From NCBI RefSeq assembly GCF_025370935.1, contig NC_133472.1, forward strand, positions 28,516,702 through 28,580,701: DNA of 64,000 nucleotides, read 5' to 3'. This document shows positions 27,501-31,965 of this stretch, in pieces. Source of the DNA: Choristoneura fumiferana. Its lineage: Eukaryota; Arthropoda; Insecta; Lepidoptera; Tortricidae. Made by a program: the position numbers and the translations under genes. The notes under the pieces were generated by a model. The model saw only the letters and a program-made list of their open reading frames with translations, ran no database searches and had not been told where the DNA came from. Within the stretch, counting starts at the first letter, position 1, and each line of letters begins with the position of its first letter.

Positions 27501-27707
27501 ATTCTGTCCCATGTGCTCCAAATACAGCTTATTTCGGAACTATTCACTAGAGCTGATTGGTGCTGTACATTGGTGCATTTTGCAGGACTAATTGAATTTG
27601 AGATGGACGACCCTAACGTTCCTGGGCATGCCGTTATTAAACTGCGCAGCAAGCAGCTAGTGGAGGCACAGGTCAGCGAGTTCGACGTGCCCGACACGAA
27701 GAAGTGA
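303..27707 (+). CDS. ODAD3: ODAD3/CCDC151-like outer dynein arm docking protein, C-terminal part (7 exons, 5' end outside window)
   Basis: Seven exons (303-551, 1719-1864, 2585-2731, 15874-16025, 17673-17771, 26851-27090, 27586-27707) join without phase conflict and sum to 1155 nt, 384 residues plus stop. The product is charged and heptad-rich, as expected of a coiled coil. Three blocks resemble, in order, the second half of vertebrate ODAD3: a segment in exons 1-3 around KATLVSSFDRILLRLKEQ, a K-L-rich helix in exon 6, and the near-terminal AVIKLRSKQLVEAQ in exon 7. ODAD3 helps anchor outer dynein arms on axonemal doublets. In an insect that would mean sperm flagella and possibly chordotonal cilia (known biology, not seen here). 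The start lies upstream of the window. Additional exons inside introns 3 or 5 cannot be excluded. The name rests on remembered family similarity. Confidence 0.78.
575..847. repeat. Foldback MITE, TACAGTCAAG family, copy 2 (nested hairpins)
   Basis: The outer ends are TACGGTCAAGGGCATAAA and its approximate inverse TTTTTGCATTCGACTGTA. Inside is a second inverted pair: CTGTACAGTGAACGTCATAA near 630 against TTATGACGTTGACTGTAC near 750, and GTACCTTGTC against GACAAGGTAC. It begins 24 bp after exon 1, so that exon sits between two members of the family. Confidence 0.65.
848..1434. other. Intron 1, mostly unassigned
   Basis: AT-rich intron sequence without a credible exon. At about 1084-1125 is a short hairpin-like repeat fragment containing CCCCTCTTTTTGCGTCGGGG, which recurs near 13430. 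Confidence 0.5.
1435..1565. repeat. Interspersed repeat fragment (ATTTCGGCGATCTCGGAAAC type)
   Basis: The stretch has the wording of a common lepidopteran repeat (CGATTTCGATGAAATTTCAT, then AAAAATCGATCTAGCTTGGT). The family assignment is from memory; no intact end is visible. Confidence 0.35.
1719..1864 (+). CDS. ODAD3: ODAD3-like exon 2 in window
   Basis: The acceptor TTTTTCAG ends at 1718. The donor GTACGT starts at 1865 and splits an Arg codon (AG|G). The exon begins with an acidic stretch (EATNLDDLYEDEDAHSHH), followed by a helix with WELEEVMGICKRLQKATLVS that matches the conserved region after the first coiled coil in the ODAD3 family. Confidence 0.75.
2255..2350. repeat. Repeat tail fragment
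   Basis: The text CAAAATTTCATTGAAATCGG followed by TTCTGTAGTTTAAGCGTGAA is the usual 3' portion of abundant lepidopteran interspersed repeats (compare 3410 and 12355). No boundaries are recognisable. Confidence 0.4.
2358..2571. repeat. TIR MITE next to the exon 3 acceptor
   Basis: The left end GGCTGCGTTTCCACCA and the right end TGGTTAAAACGGAGCC are imperfect inverted repeats. Between them are further inverted matches (GTAGAAACGCTTCAT style against AATAGAAACGG, and GCAACACA blocks). The right terminus is about 13 bp upstream of the exon 3 splice acceptor. Confidence 0.55.
2585..2731 (+). CDS. ODAD3: ODAD3-like exon 3 in window
   Basis: The acceptor CGGTGCAG ends at 2584, and the donor GTAAGT starts at 2732 after CA (phase 2). 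The exon completes the Arg codon and reads LKEQTYQTERLLMQLTLNS and then an ERTAQ end: a strongly helical coiled coil with markedly higher GC than its surroundings. The acceptor has a weak pyrimidine tract, because a MITE lies directly upstream. Confidence 0.75.
2759..2899. repeat. Foldback MITE, TACAGTCAAG family, copy 3
   Basis: The left arm begins TACAGTCAAGTGCAAAGATA and the right arm ends TATCTTTACACTTGACTGTA. AAGTTACAAAAGTATA pairs with TATTTTTGTAACTTTG nearer the centre. The whole 141 bp would fold into a hairpin. It starts 28 bp after exon 3. Confidence 0.65.
2900..4650. other. Intron 3, first part, nothing coding seen
   Basis: AT-rich sequence without a credible exon. About 3290-3505 reads like the tail of an interspersed repeat (CAAAATTTCATGGCAATCGG, then CACACTACCGCATTTAAAAT). 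The short open frame at 4268-4486 has no recognisable domain. Confidence 0.5.
4651..4917 (+). mobile_element. tRNA-derived SINE, type 1
   Basis: The head carries tRNA-like pol III boxes: an A-box-like GATGGCCTAGTGGTTAGAG and a B box GGTTCGATTCC within CCCGGGTTCGATTCCCGTGT. It is followed by a non-tRNA body (AGATATTTGTATGAAAAATA, then GCTTACTTTGGGACTAGGTC) and an ATTTATTTATTTATTTT tail. It cannot fold as a complete tRNA and has no CCA-proximal stem, so it is a SINE rather than a tRNA gene. Confidence 0.8.
4957..5990. mobile_element. Unclassified element with inverted arrays of phased GCATAA motifs
   Basis: The left end carries GCATA at 4999, 5014, 5030, 5058, 5073, 5088, 5104 and 5134, nearly all 15-16 bp apart. 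The right end carries the inverse, TTATGC, at 5848, 5864, 5880 and 5896, a variant at 5912, then 5941 and 5971. The roughly 700-bp core contains TAGCCTTCTGAACCTAACCT. Two more segments, near 29.45-30.16 kb and 34.04-35.0 kb, share this layout. I do not recognise a described superfamily. Confidence 0.5.
6611..6742 (+). repeat. GTGTCCGACAC repeat family, 3' fragment
   Basis: This matches the last 130 bp or so of the element seen in full at 19313-19938: CTTCGAATATTCCGTACAAA, GTAATGGCTACGAAACCCTA, then the hairpin-like GTCCGACACGCTCTTGGTCG. Confidence 0.7.
6770..7090. repeat. Long inverted repeat (foldback), about 150-bp arms
   Basis: The arms 6781-6921 and 6938-7080 are inverted copies with a 16-bp spacer. 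TGTACCCTGAGTTTCTCTCC pairs with the complement of GAGATAAACTCAGGGTACA, CCATGATTCCAAGCTGGAAA with CCAGCTTGGAATCATGGACT, and TCCGTTTTGTTACGAA with TTCGTAACAAAACGGA. Pairing extends weakly to about 6770 and 7090. Transcribed through, it would form a long hairpin. Confidence 0.75.
7161..7463 (+). mobile_element. tRNA-headed SINE, type 2, copy 1
   Basis: The tRNA-like head is GTGGTGGCCTAGTGGTTTGA followed by a degenerate B box in GGGTTCAATCAAACCCCGGC. The body contains ATTTACCACGAGCTTTGCGG. The 3' end, TGCCCAGCAGTGGGACGTAT followed by GATGATGA, is the tail that lepidopteran SINEs share with RTE-type LINEs (established knowledge). A near-identical copy lies at 45300-45603. Confidence 0.85.
7464..8844. 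other. Intron 3, unassigned
   Basis: No exon, RNA gene or clear repeat boundary was seen. A short inverted pair lies around 8760-8785 (AATCACACACGTAATATGTGATT), a small hairpin. Confidence 0.5.
8845..9060. repeat. Possible fragment of the phased-motif element class
   Basis: Short degenerate motifs (TTCGGCGAATAACGTTTGGC, CAACTTTTCATTTCCCAACT) lead into AACCTAACCTAACCTATAGG. That order, AT-rich motif run then AACCTAACCT, resembles the element at 4957-5990. The resemblance is by style only. Confidence 0.25.
9148..9282. repeat. Short foldback hairpin element
   Basis: AACGCTGTATGCAATAGTGT...TGCAATACAATGTCAAC faces GTTGACATTGTATTGCA...CAGTATTGCAAAACAGCGT, giving roughly 55-bp arms around an AT-rich loop at about 9198-9222. 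Confidence 0.55.
9590..11040 (+). mobile_element. Helitron-like (HINE-type?) element with roughly 115-bp tandem repeats, copy 1
   Basis: About nine tandem units of roughly 115-122 bp run from 9740 to 10860. Each has a TATCCCGCGGGAATTTTGC-like block, a TTTTCCCGGAAAAAAGTA-like block, a GGATAGTGTAGCTTACTA-like block, then GAAAGAATTTTTAAAATCAG. After the array come TAGTGCGCGTCTACATCTAT, a (GTCA)n run at 10986-11005 and a TATATA tail. A module resembling this end also precedes the array (9608-9720). Central minisatellites plus a 3' microsatellite fit Helentron-associated non-autonomous elements; that classification is inference. The same array recurs at 38093-39262. Confidence 0.6.
11050..11168 (+). 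repeat. Interspersed repeat fragment (LINE 3' type)
   Basis: The text GGTAAGCAATTATCGTCGCC, CATGGACACCTACAACACCA and GCTCTTTTCTTGAAGGCAAA matches a common lepidopteran repeat. The adjoining part of what is probably the same family (TGGATGGCAAACGAGTAAGT) appears at about 24312-24365. Confidence 0.5.
11199..11330. repeat. Foldback MITE with TACAGTCGAACCAATT ends
   Basis: GTACAGTCGAACCAATTGAT at the left pairs with TTGAATTGGTTCGATAGTAC at the right. TGCCATAAATGAATTCC and ATGGCG lie between them. Confidence 0.5.
11331..12245. other. Intron 3, unassigned
   Basis: AT-rich, with no exon or clear repeat ends seen. The 60-codon open frame at 11737-11919 has no recognisable features. Confidence 0.5.
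12246..12435 (+). repeat. Interspersed repeat tail (TATCCCGCGGGGACTATGC type)
   Basis: This reads GCTATCCCGCGGGGACTATG, CAATTTTCAAGGATAAAAAC, CACCTAAATCGGTTCAGCGG and a CATACAGACTTGCAAACTTT end, the usual order in a very abundant lepidopteran element. Its first block also resembles the repeat unit of the arrays at 9.7 and 38.1 kb. Confidence 0.5.
12697..12835 (+). mobile_element. tRNA-headed SINE, type 3, copy 1
   Basis: ATCAGTGGTGTAGCGGTATA supplies an A-box-like stretch and CTGGGTTCGATTTCCAGTG a B box. The body TTATTTTTCTGGTTTTTCTG and TGCATCTATATTTCAGTTTG recurs almost unchanged at 22777-22855. It lacks a complete cloverleaf. Confidence 0.6.
12926..13222. repeat. Tandem repeat, roughly 127-bp unit, about 2.4 copies
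   Basis: GTGTGTTGGATATCCTGGCT and the CTGCAGCATCAGCTCATC block at about 12930 recur at about 13057 and again, truncated, at about 13195. Between the first two copies TTGTATGTAGAATCAAATAC and ACTGATCAAAAGGAATC are conserved. Overlapping short frames here simply mirror the repeat. Confidence 0.75.
13290..13460 (+). repeat. Repeat fragment ending in the CCCCTCTTTTTGCGTCGGGG hairpin
   Basis: A run of GACAGACACACACAGACACA precedes TATAAAACCCCTCTTTTTGC and the GTCGGGGGTTAAAAA end. The last 30 bp recur at about 1084-1125. Confidence 0.45.
13461..14135. other. Intron 3, unassigned
   Basis: No gene or element end was seen. A short GTGCGGGTGCGGGTGCCGCA run sits near 13648. Confidence 0.5.
14136..14560 (-). 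mobile_element. GTGTCCGACAC repeat family, reverse copy, truncated
   Basis: Relative to the full copy at 19313-19938 this runs on the minus strand: AACCGGCAAAGAGCGTGTCG, GGGTTCCGTAGCCATTACGG, the TTTAGGTATATTTTATACCT block, the poly-G block near 14401, and AACGATACCCCACACTATAG. It stops at CACTTTAAGTTTTAC, lacking the GTCTGTCTGTC part. Confidence 0.75.
14561..15873. other. Intron 3, last part, unassigned
   Basis: No supported exon until the acceptor at 15873. Open frames at 14797-15003 (+) and 15447-15861 (-) have ordinary composition for chance frames and no domain I recognise. Confidence 0.45.
15874..16025 (+). CDS. ODAD3: ODAD3-like exon 4 in window
   Basis: The acceptor ATTTTGTAG ends at 15873 and the donor GTGAGT starts at 16026 (phase 1). 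Completing the split Gln codon, the exon reads YVNEKNQLKAQTEAEKREEV, then a K-L-I helix ending INQLLSSVG. This parallels the last long coiled-coil segment of the family, just before the non-coiled C-terminal region. It follows a 13.1-kb intron. Confidence 0.75.
16026..16469. other. Intron 4, first part, unassigned
   Basis: AT-rich; at 16295-16345 is a scrap resembling the CACTTTA part of the GTGTCCGACAC family. Nothing coding was seen. Confidence 0.4.
16470..17003. mobile_element. Non-autonomous element with 30-bp inverted ends
   Basis: The left end CCTACAGATAGCCCGCGAGT and TTGAATGCA are the inverse of the right end TGCATTCAACTCGCGCGCTA and TTATCTGTAGG, with small differences. Inside, a GC-rich block (GTGACGAGCGGGAGGCTCTC) lies next to the left end and AT-rich sequence follows. 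No open frame covers it. Confidence 0.6.
17018..17190 (+). repeat. Helitron/Lep1-like 5' fragment
   Basis: ACATTATAAATGCAAAAGTT, TGTGTGTTTACTC and ATAGGCTACTTTTTTACCCG are the usual opening words of a common lepidopteran Helitron-derived repeat. A copy with an intact 3' terminus is at 58305-58545. Confidence 0.45.
17673..17771 (+). CDS. ODAD3: ODAD3-like exon 5 in window
   Basis: The acceptor TTTGGTTCGCAG ends at 17672, and the donor GTAAGT starts at 17772 after one base of the next codon (phase 1). The product is proline-rich and not coiled-coil: GAANAPRPNTSVPPAIQYAL, then DDMLQPVPELEAD. This fits the linker between the last coiled coil and the C-terminal helix of the family. It is followed by a 9.1-kb intron. 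Confidence 0.65.
17772..18930. other. Intron 5, first part, unassigned
   Basis: No exon or repeat end was identified. Around 18780-18900 short motifs such as CCTAAATTTCAAAGGAACTT resemble degenerate phased arrays, without a measurable period. Confidence 0.4.
18933..19193 (-). pseudogene. Unidentified open frame, possible gene or transposon remnant
   Basis: The minus strand is open for about 87 codons, from an upstream stop at 19194-19196 to a stop at 18933, with protein-like composition (for example AVFRAVTLNLVRIFDRMAST and a C-terminal CFEHIVFCDKGVG). There is no upstream ATG, only a TTG. I do not recognise the family. It lies inside an ODAD3 intron on the opposite strand, and chance cannot be excluded. 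Confidence 0.2.
19313..19938 (+). mobile_element. GTGTCCGACAC repeat family, full-length reference copy
   Basis: The copy runs from TTTTTAGGGTTCCGGAGCCA through TTTCGCCATGTCTGTCTGTC, TAGGGTACCTCCCATAGACA, GTGTGGGGTATCGTTGGATA, AAAATCGAGCGTCCCC and TATAAAATATACCTAAACTT to GGCGTGTCCGACACGTTCTT and GGCCGGTTTTTA. AGGGTTCCGGAGCC near the start is the inverse of GCCTACGGAACCCT about 55 bp from the end. GTGTCCGACAC is a hairpin about 20 bp from the end. At least six other copies lie in the window. Confidence 0.8.
19939..20744. other. Intron 5, unassigned
   Basis: AT-rich sequence; nothing coding or with repeat ends was seen. Confidence 0.5.
20745..20960 (+). pseudogene. Decayed LINE reverse-transcriptase C-terminal fragment
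   Basis: Reading from about 20790, LKWQWAGQIARRTE resembles the LKW-x-WAGHIARR block near the C terminus of lepidopteran endonuclease/reverse transcriptases. It is followed by a shifted, decayed equivalent of the usual G-R-P-x-R-W-x-DD segment and a GATGATGATGA end near 20970. Stops and shifts make it non-functional. Confidence 0.5.
20961..21599. other. Intron 5, unassigned
   Basis: No supported feature was seen. Confidence 0.5.
21600..21870. repeat. Possible phased-motif array
   Basis: A run of related words (TTTAGGCATTTTGAACC, AGTAATTTTGAAATTTTGTC, ATTTAGGCATTTCGGACATA, ACAATTTGATATTTAGG, GCAATTTGAATATTTGTGA) repeats roughly every 15-30 bp. It resembles the flanks of the element at 4957-5990, but the spacing is looser. 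Confidence 0.3.
22297..22421 (+). other. Exon-like segment inside ODAD3 intron 5, unassigned
   Basis: After a good acceptor (TGTCTGCCTGCAG), an open frame reads ESFDMLNVLQKMCSSFKLMN and ends near AECERWE before a weak donor GTTATC. The acceptor fits the phase of the exon ending at 17771. The donor phase does not fit the exon at 26851; an earlier in-frame GTATGA would fit but drops the better-looking part. It could be an alternative exon, a decayed exon or chance. Confidence 0.25.
22777..22855 (+). mobile_element. SINE type 3, 5'-truncated copy 2
   Basis: It begins at GGACCTGGGTTCGATTCCCA (B box) and continues GTGATGGTCTTATTTTTCTG, GTTTTTCTGTGCATCTATAT, matching 12752-12830. The tRNA 5' half is missing. 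Confidence 0.65.
23126..23305. repeat. Microsatellite (TGCGA)n followed by (TGGA)n
   Basis: About 28 units of TGCGA run from 23126 to 23265, with variant units (CGCGA, GGTGCGA) recurring 35 bp apart, so part of the array was duplicated as a block. About ten TGGA-type units follow to 23305. Long open frames on both strands here are by-products of the repeat. Confidence 0.95.
23477..24022. repeat. Palindromic foldback element interrupted by a MITE
   Basis: CTGCACGCACTCACAGTACA at 23480 pairs with GTACTGTGAGTGCGTGCAG at about 24003, and CACCTGGTGCATGGCACCAT with ATGGTGCCATGCACCAGGT. AATAAATTTTATTATAAA pairs with its inverse at about 23603. The inner loop is about 23548-23602. The right arm is split by the insertion at 23640-23983. 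Confidence 0.8.
23640..23983. mobile_element. hAT-type MITE, 344 bp, with 8-bp target duplication
   Basis: The termini TAGACATGGGTA and TACCCATCTCTA are 12-bp inverted repeats with one mismatch. The element is flanked by identical CACCAGGT at 23632-23639 and 23984-23991, the 8-bp duplication expected of hAT-superfamily transposition. The interior contains inverted CAGATCCGGATCTACC-type words and no open frame. Confidence 0.85.
24023..25180. other. Intron 5, mostly unassigned
   Basis: A repeat scrap lies at about 24312-24365 (TGGATGGCAAACGAGTAAGT, TCTCCTGATGGTAAGAGATG), of the kind that adjoins the sequence at 11050-11168 in other genomes. Nothing coding was seen. Confidence 0.45.
25181..25625 (-). 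mobile_element. GTGTCCGACAC repeat family, reverse copy of a head-to-head pair
   Basis: Minus-strand orientation: GGCCAAGAACGTGTCGGACA, GAGTTCCGTAGCCATTACGA, TATACCTTAGGCTGTTATTT, CCCACACTACAAGATTGGAT, ending at CCCACTTTACGTAC where the next, opposite copy begins. Confidence 0.8.
25626..26252 (+). mobile_element. GTGTCCGACAC repeat family, forward copy of a head-to-head pair
   Basis: It starts ACCTAAAATGGCAAAAACGG and proceeds as in the reference copy to GGCGTGTCCGACACTCTCTT and GGCCGGTTTTAAC. It abuts the reverse copy without spacer. Confidence 0.8.
26253..26850. other. Intron 5, end, unassigned
   Basis: No supported feature before the acceptor at 26850. Confidence 0.5.
26851..27090 (+). 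CDS. ODAD3: ODAD3-like exon 6 in window
   Basis: The acceptor ATTTTCTTAG ends at 26850 and the donor GTAAGC starts at 27091 (phase 1). The exon reads KFDLTFGNAVDKLILTARQK, then LNVLIGAVSKMEVTKEVRQT and an LARFMQDNYKDEV end. This parallels the family's C-terminal helix in which an E-K-L-L-K-L core precedes a conserved block. The acceptor phase agrees with exon 5 at 17771. Confidence 0.78.
27586..27707 (+). CDS. ODAD3: ODAD3-like terminal exon
   Basis: The acceptor GCATTTTGCAG ends at 27585, and the stop codon TGA is at 27705-27707. It completes a Gly codon and reads GLIEFEMDDPNVPGHAVIKL, then RSKQLVEAQ and a short polar tail. The (A/S)-x-(I/L)K-(I/L)RS-x-x-L(V/I)E block close to the C terminus is the best family signature in the gene. 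Confidence 0.82.
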
Positions 27708-28090
27708 CCTGTCCTGAAGCAAACACTCGACCTATGTGCCTCTCACTAGAATTGCAGCTATACCTGGTTAAAGCTGCATTTTGATTTAAAATGTAACTGG
27801 TCGCATTTGTCTCATGAGTCATGTCATGAGTTGAAATTTTATTAATACTATAATTTCCATGAGTTGTTTTTTTTCTTTTTGAGATAATTGTGCAATGATT
27901 GTTAAATTATAATATTGTGTGCAAATTATAGAAAAGTCCGAAGAGTCAACAAAAGGTAATCGTCTATATTTAATTTAGAATTCTTTTAATCCAGATATCG
28001 TTCACTTTGGAATATAATACCTATTGAACTACTTGTACGTAGGTAGGTACAATAAGCTATAAATAATCCTGTGAAAATATAAAATAAAAA
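27708..28090 (+). other. ODAD3-like 3' UTR and possible polyadenylation region
   Basis: No strong signal occurs directly after the stop. The first canonical AATAAA is at 28082-28087. T-rich stretches at 27865-27885 could belong to an earlier non-canonical site. The transcript end cannot be fixed from sequence. Confidence 0.35.
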
Positions 28091-28539
28091 TGATGCTGAA
28101 CTTACTTCTTTCAATTGACCACCTTCTTTATCCATGTTAATCTATCTATTATCTTACAGTATGTAGTTATTATCTATGTCTATAATCGATAATAGACGAT
28201 TTCAAGGAGGATTTTTTACTGACTTTAGCACTCATGTCATAATTTTAGCTTCAATGACATTATTTTAGATTACATAAATGATTATTGTAATGAAATTAAA
28301 TTTGGACAATCGAATTTGTTTGACTACCTATCATGGCAATAAATGGTTTTGAAATGAGGCAGCCAGGGTAGAACAGCTACAAGTAATACCTACTTTAATC
28401 GCTTAGATCACGCGAAAACTTCCTCCAATGCTCCAAACCAATCGATCCAGTTTTTTAAATAAATAACATTTTCACTTCCAGAAAAATCAGATTAAAAAAA
28501 CAGTGTGTTAACGATCACTTACAAAACGTCTCTCTGTGC

Positions 28540-29205
28540 ACGACATCAGCACCACCTAGCGTCCGCAACTTTTATGGCTCCGATGCTCTGACGTTTTGAA
28601 ATTTCATCGCGACATAGTGACAAAAATCAAACCTATAACGTATTAATTTATAATACAAAATAACTGTGATATCGTGATTTGGGTGGACAAAAGGTTGTGA
28701 ATTCATTTTTGGTCATTAAAATTAAATGAGGTAAGTAAAATTTATTCAAAAAGTGTGTTTTATTTTCGTTATGTCAGGGTTTTTTTACTTCATGTTTAGT
28801 TGTACTTTTACTGTAAAATGAAAAGATAAAGCTATCTTTTTGCTTTCTTTGAATAAAAGTAAAATTATATAAGTAATTGTTCTTATATCGCTAGTAATAA
28901 ATTAAATATCGTTTTCAGATCAAAATGAGTATCATTTTGAAGACCGGTTTTGTGAGTATCACTCAATATAAAATTTCATGTCCGAGATGTAGAGGAATTA
29001 AGAACAAAACAGGGACAGTGTTCAATAATTCAAGCTCGCATCATTACCAAAATTAGGTAGTTGAAGTCTATGCAAATTGCTTTGTTAATGACAGATTCAT
29101 ATGAGTATGACAGATGACAGAGCCAGAACTATTTCTACTTTTGGCCATCATAAGCGCTGCGATAGATTTCATCACCCCCACCTAGTACTTCGCACCCTTT
29201 CAATA
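28540..29205 (+). repeat. Dispersed segment with intron-like structure, copy 1
   Basis: From ACATCAGCACCACCTAGCGT to CACCCCCACCTAGTACTTCG the segment matches 56745-57495 in the opposite orientation over most of its length. It contains ATGAG|GTAAGT at 28731 and TTTTCAG|ATCAAAATGAG at 28918, and both splice-like signals have counterparts in the other copy. Only a short frame follows the ATG at 28925. Confidence 0.6.
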
Positions 29206-29444
29206 GTAAAAATGTTATTTTCTTTAAATTCATTCAGTGTTATCATTCTCTCCTTTTAAAAGTTATTTGTTTGGGAGTGGCAACACAAAAATGTAAGGTG
29301 CTTGAAATATTAAGTAGGTGATTCTGCGTATAAAAGACTCCCGTCGCTGTATTTTTATCAGTCACCGGGATTATTGCTTGGGAAGCACTTGGAGTGGAGA
29401 GCTAACCGCTTTTTTAGGAAACGTGTTATGTGCGTACATTGGTT

Positions 29445-30160
29445 ATCTATTGTTTGCTCGAAAGTTATATGCCATAATTTCATTATCCCGAACTTCACAT
29501 GCCCGAAACTTAATTTGCCCGAATGTTTCGTTTACTAGAAAATTTATTTGATATATTCTTGTTTTCCCGAAAATTAGATGCCATAATGACACGAATGCAA
29601 TACGTATTGTTTTCCATATTATTAAGTGCAATAATATTATATTTAATAGAAAATTCAAACGCCATACTACAAAGTGTTTATTTTGATTAAAATTGCTTTT
29701 TTCTATTAGTAATCTATCTATTATCTTTATTATTCGGGCTACTATAAAAACATACCTAACATCGAAAGCTCGCCTTAGCCTTCGGAACCTAACCTATCCG
29801 AGTCGCTTCTGCTCCGAACCGTCTTGCTCGCTCGCTTCGCTCGCTCGCACAAATGAAATGTCGCAATTCTTACCAAACGTAATCTTTGTGATTAAAATTT
29901 ACCTAATTCAGAGACTAGTTTGACGTATGGGATTTATTAGTATATAGTGTCGATACTCACCATTTACATGGATGGCAAATGATATTATGGCTTACAATGA
30001 TTATGAAAAATAAAATTTATTGAAATTAATATTATGGGAAACAAAGATTCTGTCATTTGATTAATATGGTAAACAATGAGTAGTGAGAATGAATTTATAA
30101 GAAACAATATTATGACGGTTGAATATTATAGCACATGAAATTCGGGCAAGTAAAGGTATA
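29445..30160. mobile_element. Phased-motif element, second example
   Basis: Left flank: CCCGAA at 29487, 29502 and 29518 (15 and 16 bp apart), with variants onward. Core: TCGCCTTAGCCTTCGGAACC, then TAACCTATCCGAGTCGC, close to TAGCCTTCTGAACCTAACCT in the element at 4957-5990. Right flank: the motif in inverse (GGGAAACAAAG, GGTAAACAATG, ATTCGGGCAAG). The motif differs from the first element, but the architecture is the same. Confidence 0.45.
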
Positions 30161-31195
30161 CCGCGTACATTATCAGCTTAAACTTTCTATCTTCAAACAT
30201 TTTCACATAATTAAATCACTAAAGGAGCGATTCTCCAACACTGCGTGCCATATATTCACAAAGTTTCAAGTCATTATTTAAGTAGGTACTTACGTCTAAT
30301 TCAGAACAACTGTAGTTTATCCTAACTACCTCGTTCTGCTTGTTCAGTCACGCCATTTGGTGTATACAGGGTGATTGATAATTCGAACATCCCTTTAAGA
30401 TTTTTATAGCTACTACAGCTAATGTGCAATTATTTCAACTAGAGGGGTCTAAATTGAATGAGTTTCAAGTCACTCTTTAACGAAATATGTCTAATTACCA
30501 ATCAACCTGTATAATGTAACCTACATACCTACCTAATATTGTAATATTTGCGTTAACAGTTGCGATAGTTACCAATAGCATTTACGTATTTCTTAAATAT
30601 CTTCTTGGGCATTATATATACATGTACACAGGCAAAAAAAATCTTGTAAATACATACATAGGCTAAATACTTGACATTCCGTACCATTAAATACTTACTG
30701 GTATAACAAAACAAAAAATTACAACCACTTTACCGACTCAAAACTATGAAAATAATTTTCACCTGAGCAGCGAGAACATTTAAATTAAAGGTTAAAATAA
30801 AACCACATATATTTAGAAGACAAAAAATATCAATAGGTTTAAAATATATTCCGATTGTTAAGAAATAAATATAGTACTCACTTAATCATATTTAAAACCA
30901 GCCAGAGAACGACCAAAAGTCTCCGGTAAATAGACAGATTTTGAATATGGAACGAAAAAGTATTCAGTAGGTACGATACAAATCTCATACTCGTAACATC
31001 ATACTTTTTAATAGGTACTGCAAAAAACCTCATATTCGGGTCATTAAAAAGTTGGAACAATAACCGTATAATTTGGCTCGCGTTGAGTGAGACACCTACT
31101 TCAAAGTACTAGAGAATAATTTTCATGATTTTGTTGTAGGTAGTTTGTTAAATTTTTTGTTACAACTTTTTCTCGCTTTAAAAAAATAAAAATAA
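30161..31195. other. Intergenic, unassigned
   Basis: ACAGGGTGATTGATAATTCG at 30367 resembles the end of a TA-inserting transposon (compare 47340), but no partner end was found. Otherwise featureless. Confidence 0.4.
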
Positions 31196-31345
31196 AATGC
31201 TCGTCACCTTTTACCTGCAAAATATTGTTTTTTCTGATGTGGAGATGTTCACTATTGAGGAGTATGACCCGTTCCACTTCACCATGTTGGTTCATTGCGA
31301 CGAGCATAAATTGCTTAGCAACTTGCTAGTGTCTAATATATTTAT
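31196..31345 (+). repeat. Dispersed repeat, GCTCGTCACCTTTTAC family, copy 1
   Basis: ATGCTCGTCACCTTTTACCT, TTTTTTCTGATGTGGAGATG, TTCACTATTGAGGAGT and GAGCATAAATTGCTTAGCAA all recur in inverse order on the other strand at 33565-33710. Confidence 0.6.
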
Positions 31346-31419
31346 GTTAACCCTTTTCCAGGTTATAGAGTGCATAATATAGCGACCACATAAATGTACA
31401 TAAATATTCGACCTTGCCA

Positions 31420-31580
31420 CAAGCAGAGGATCGTGGGTTCAAACCCCGGCTCGCATTTCTAAGTTTACATTTAAATACATTTAAATTTTACCACGAGCTT
31501 AACGGTGAGGGAAAACGTCATGAGGAAACCTGCACAAAAAGTTTGTGAAGTTCCCGATGCGCTCTGGGCCCGCGTGACGT
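31420..31580 (+). mobile_element. SINE type 2, fragment
   Basis: It begins within the head (AGAGGATCGTGGGTTCAAAC, CCCGGCTCGC) and continues TTTACCACGAGCTTAACGG, ATGAGGAAACCTGCACAAA and CTCTGGGCCCGCGTGA. It lacks the 3' GCAGTGGGACGT tail and the first 25 bp or so. Confidence 0.7.
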
Positions 31581-31965
31581 GTCACTGTAAAACCACACTA
31601 AATATTCGCAAATCACCTTAGGTTCCCTACAATATTTGAAAATTTACCTCCATTTCACTTGCCAGATCCTGATTTGTTGACATGGGACCTAATTAGAAGT
31701 AATCCAGTACCAAAAGTTCTGAGGTAACAAACATAAGAAAATACAACTGAATTGATAACATTTTACTTTTTTGTTAATTATTTTGTCGCCAATTTTCTCT
31801 ACACTTACCTTTGCAACTATTGTATTTCTCACATACGATGAGTTCTGTGACTCTTGAAAATTTTCCGAATTACGCATACTATGTTCGCAAAATATTTTTT
31901 AAAAATAGTTTCTATTTTAAATCAAAACAATCGTTATCCATTAAATAAAATCTATCGAATACGAT

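Noticed and set aside
30367..30520. ACAGGGTGATTGATAATTCG as the end of a TA-inserting transposon
   Set aside because: No inverse partner terminus was found within a plausible distance.
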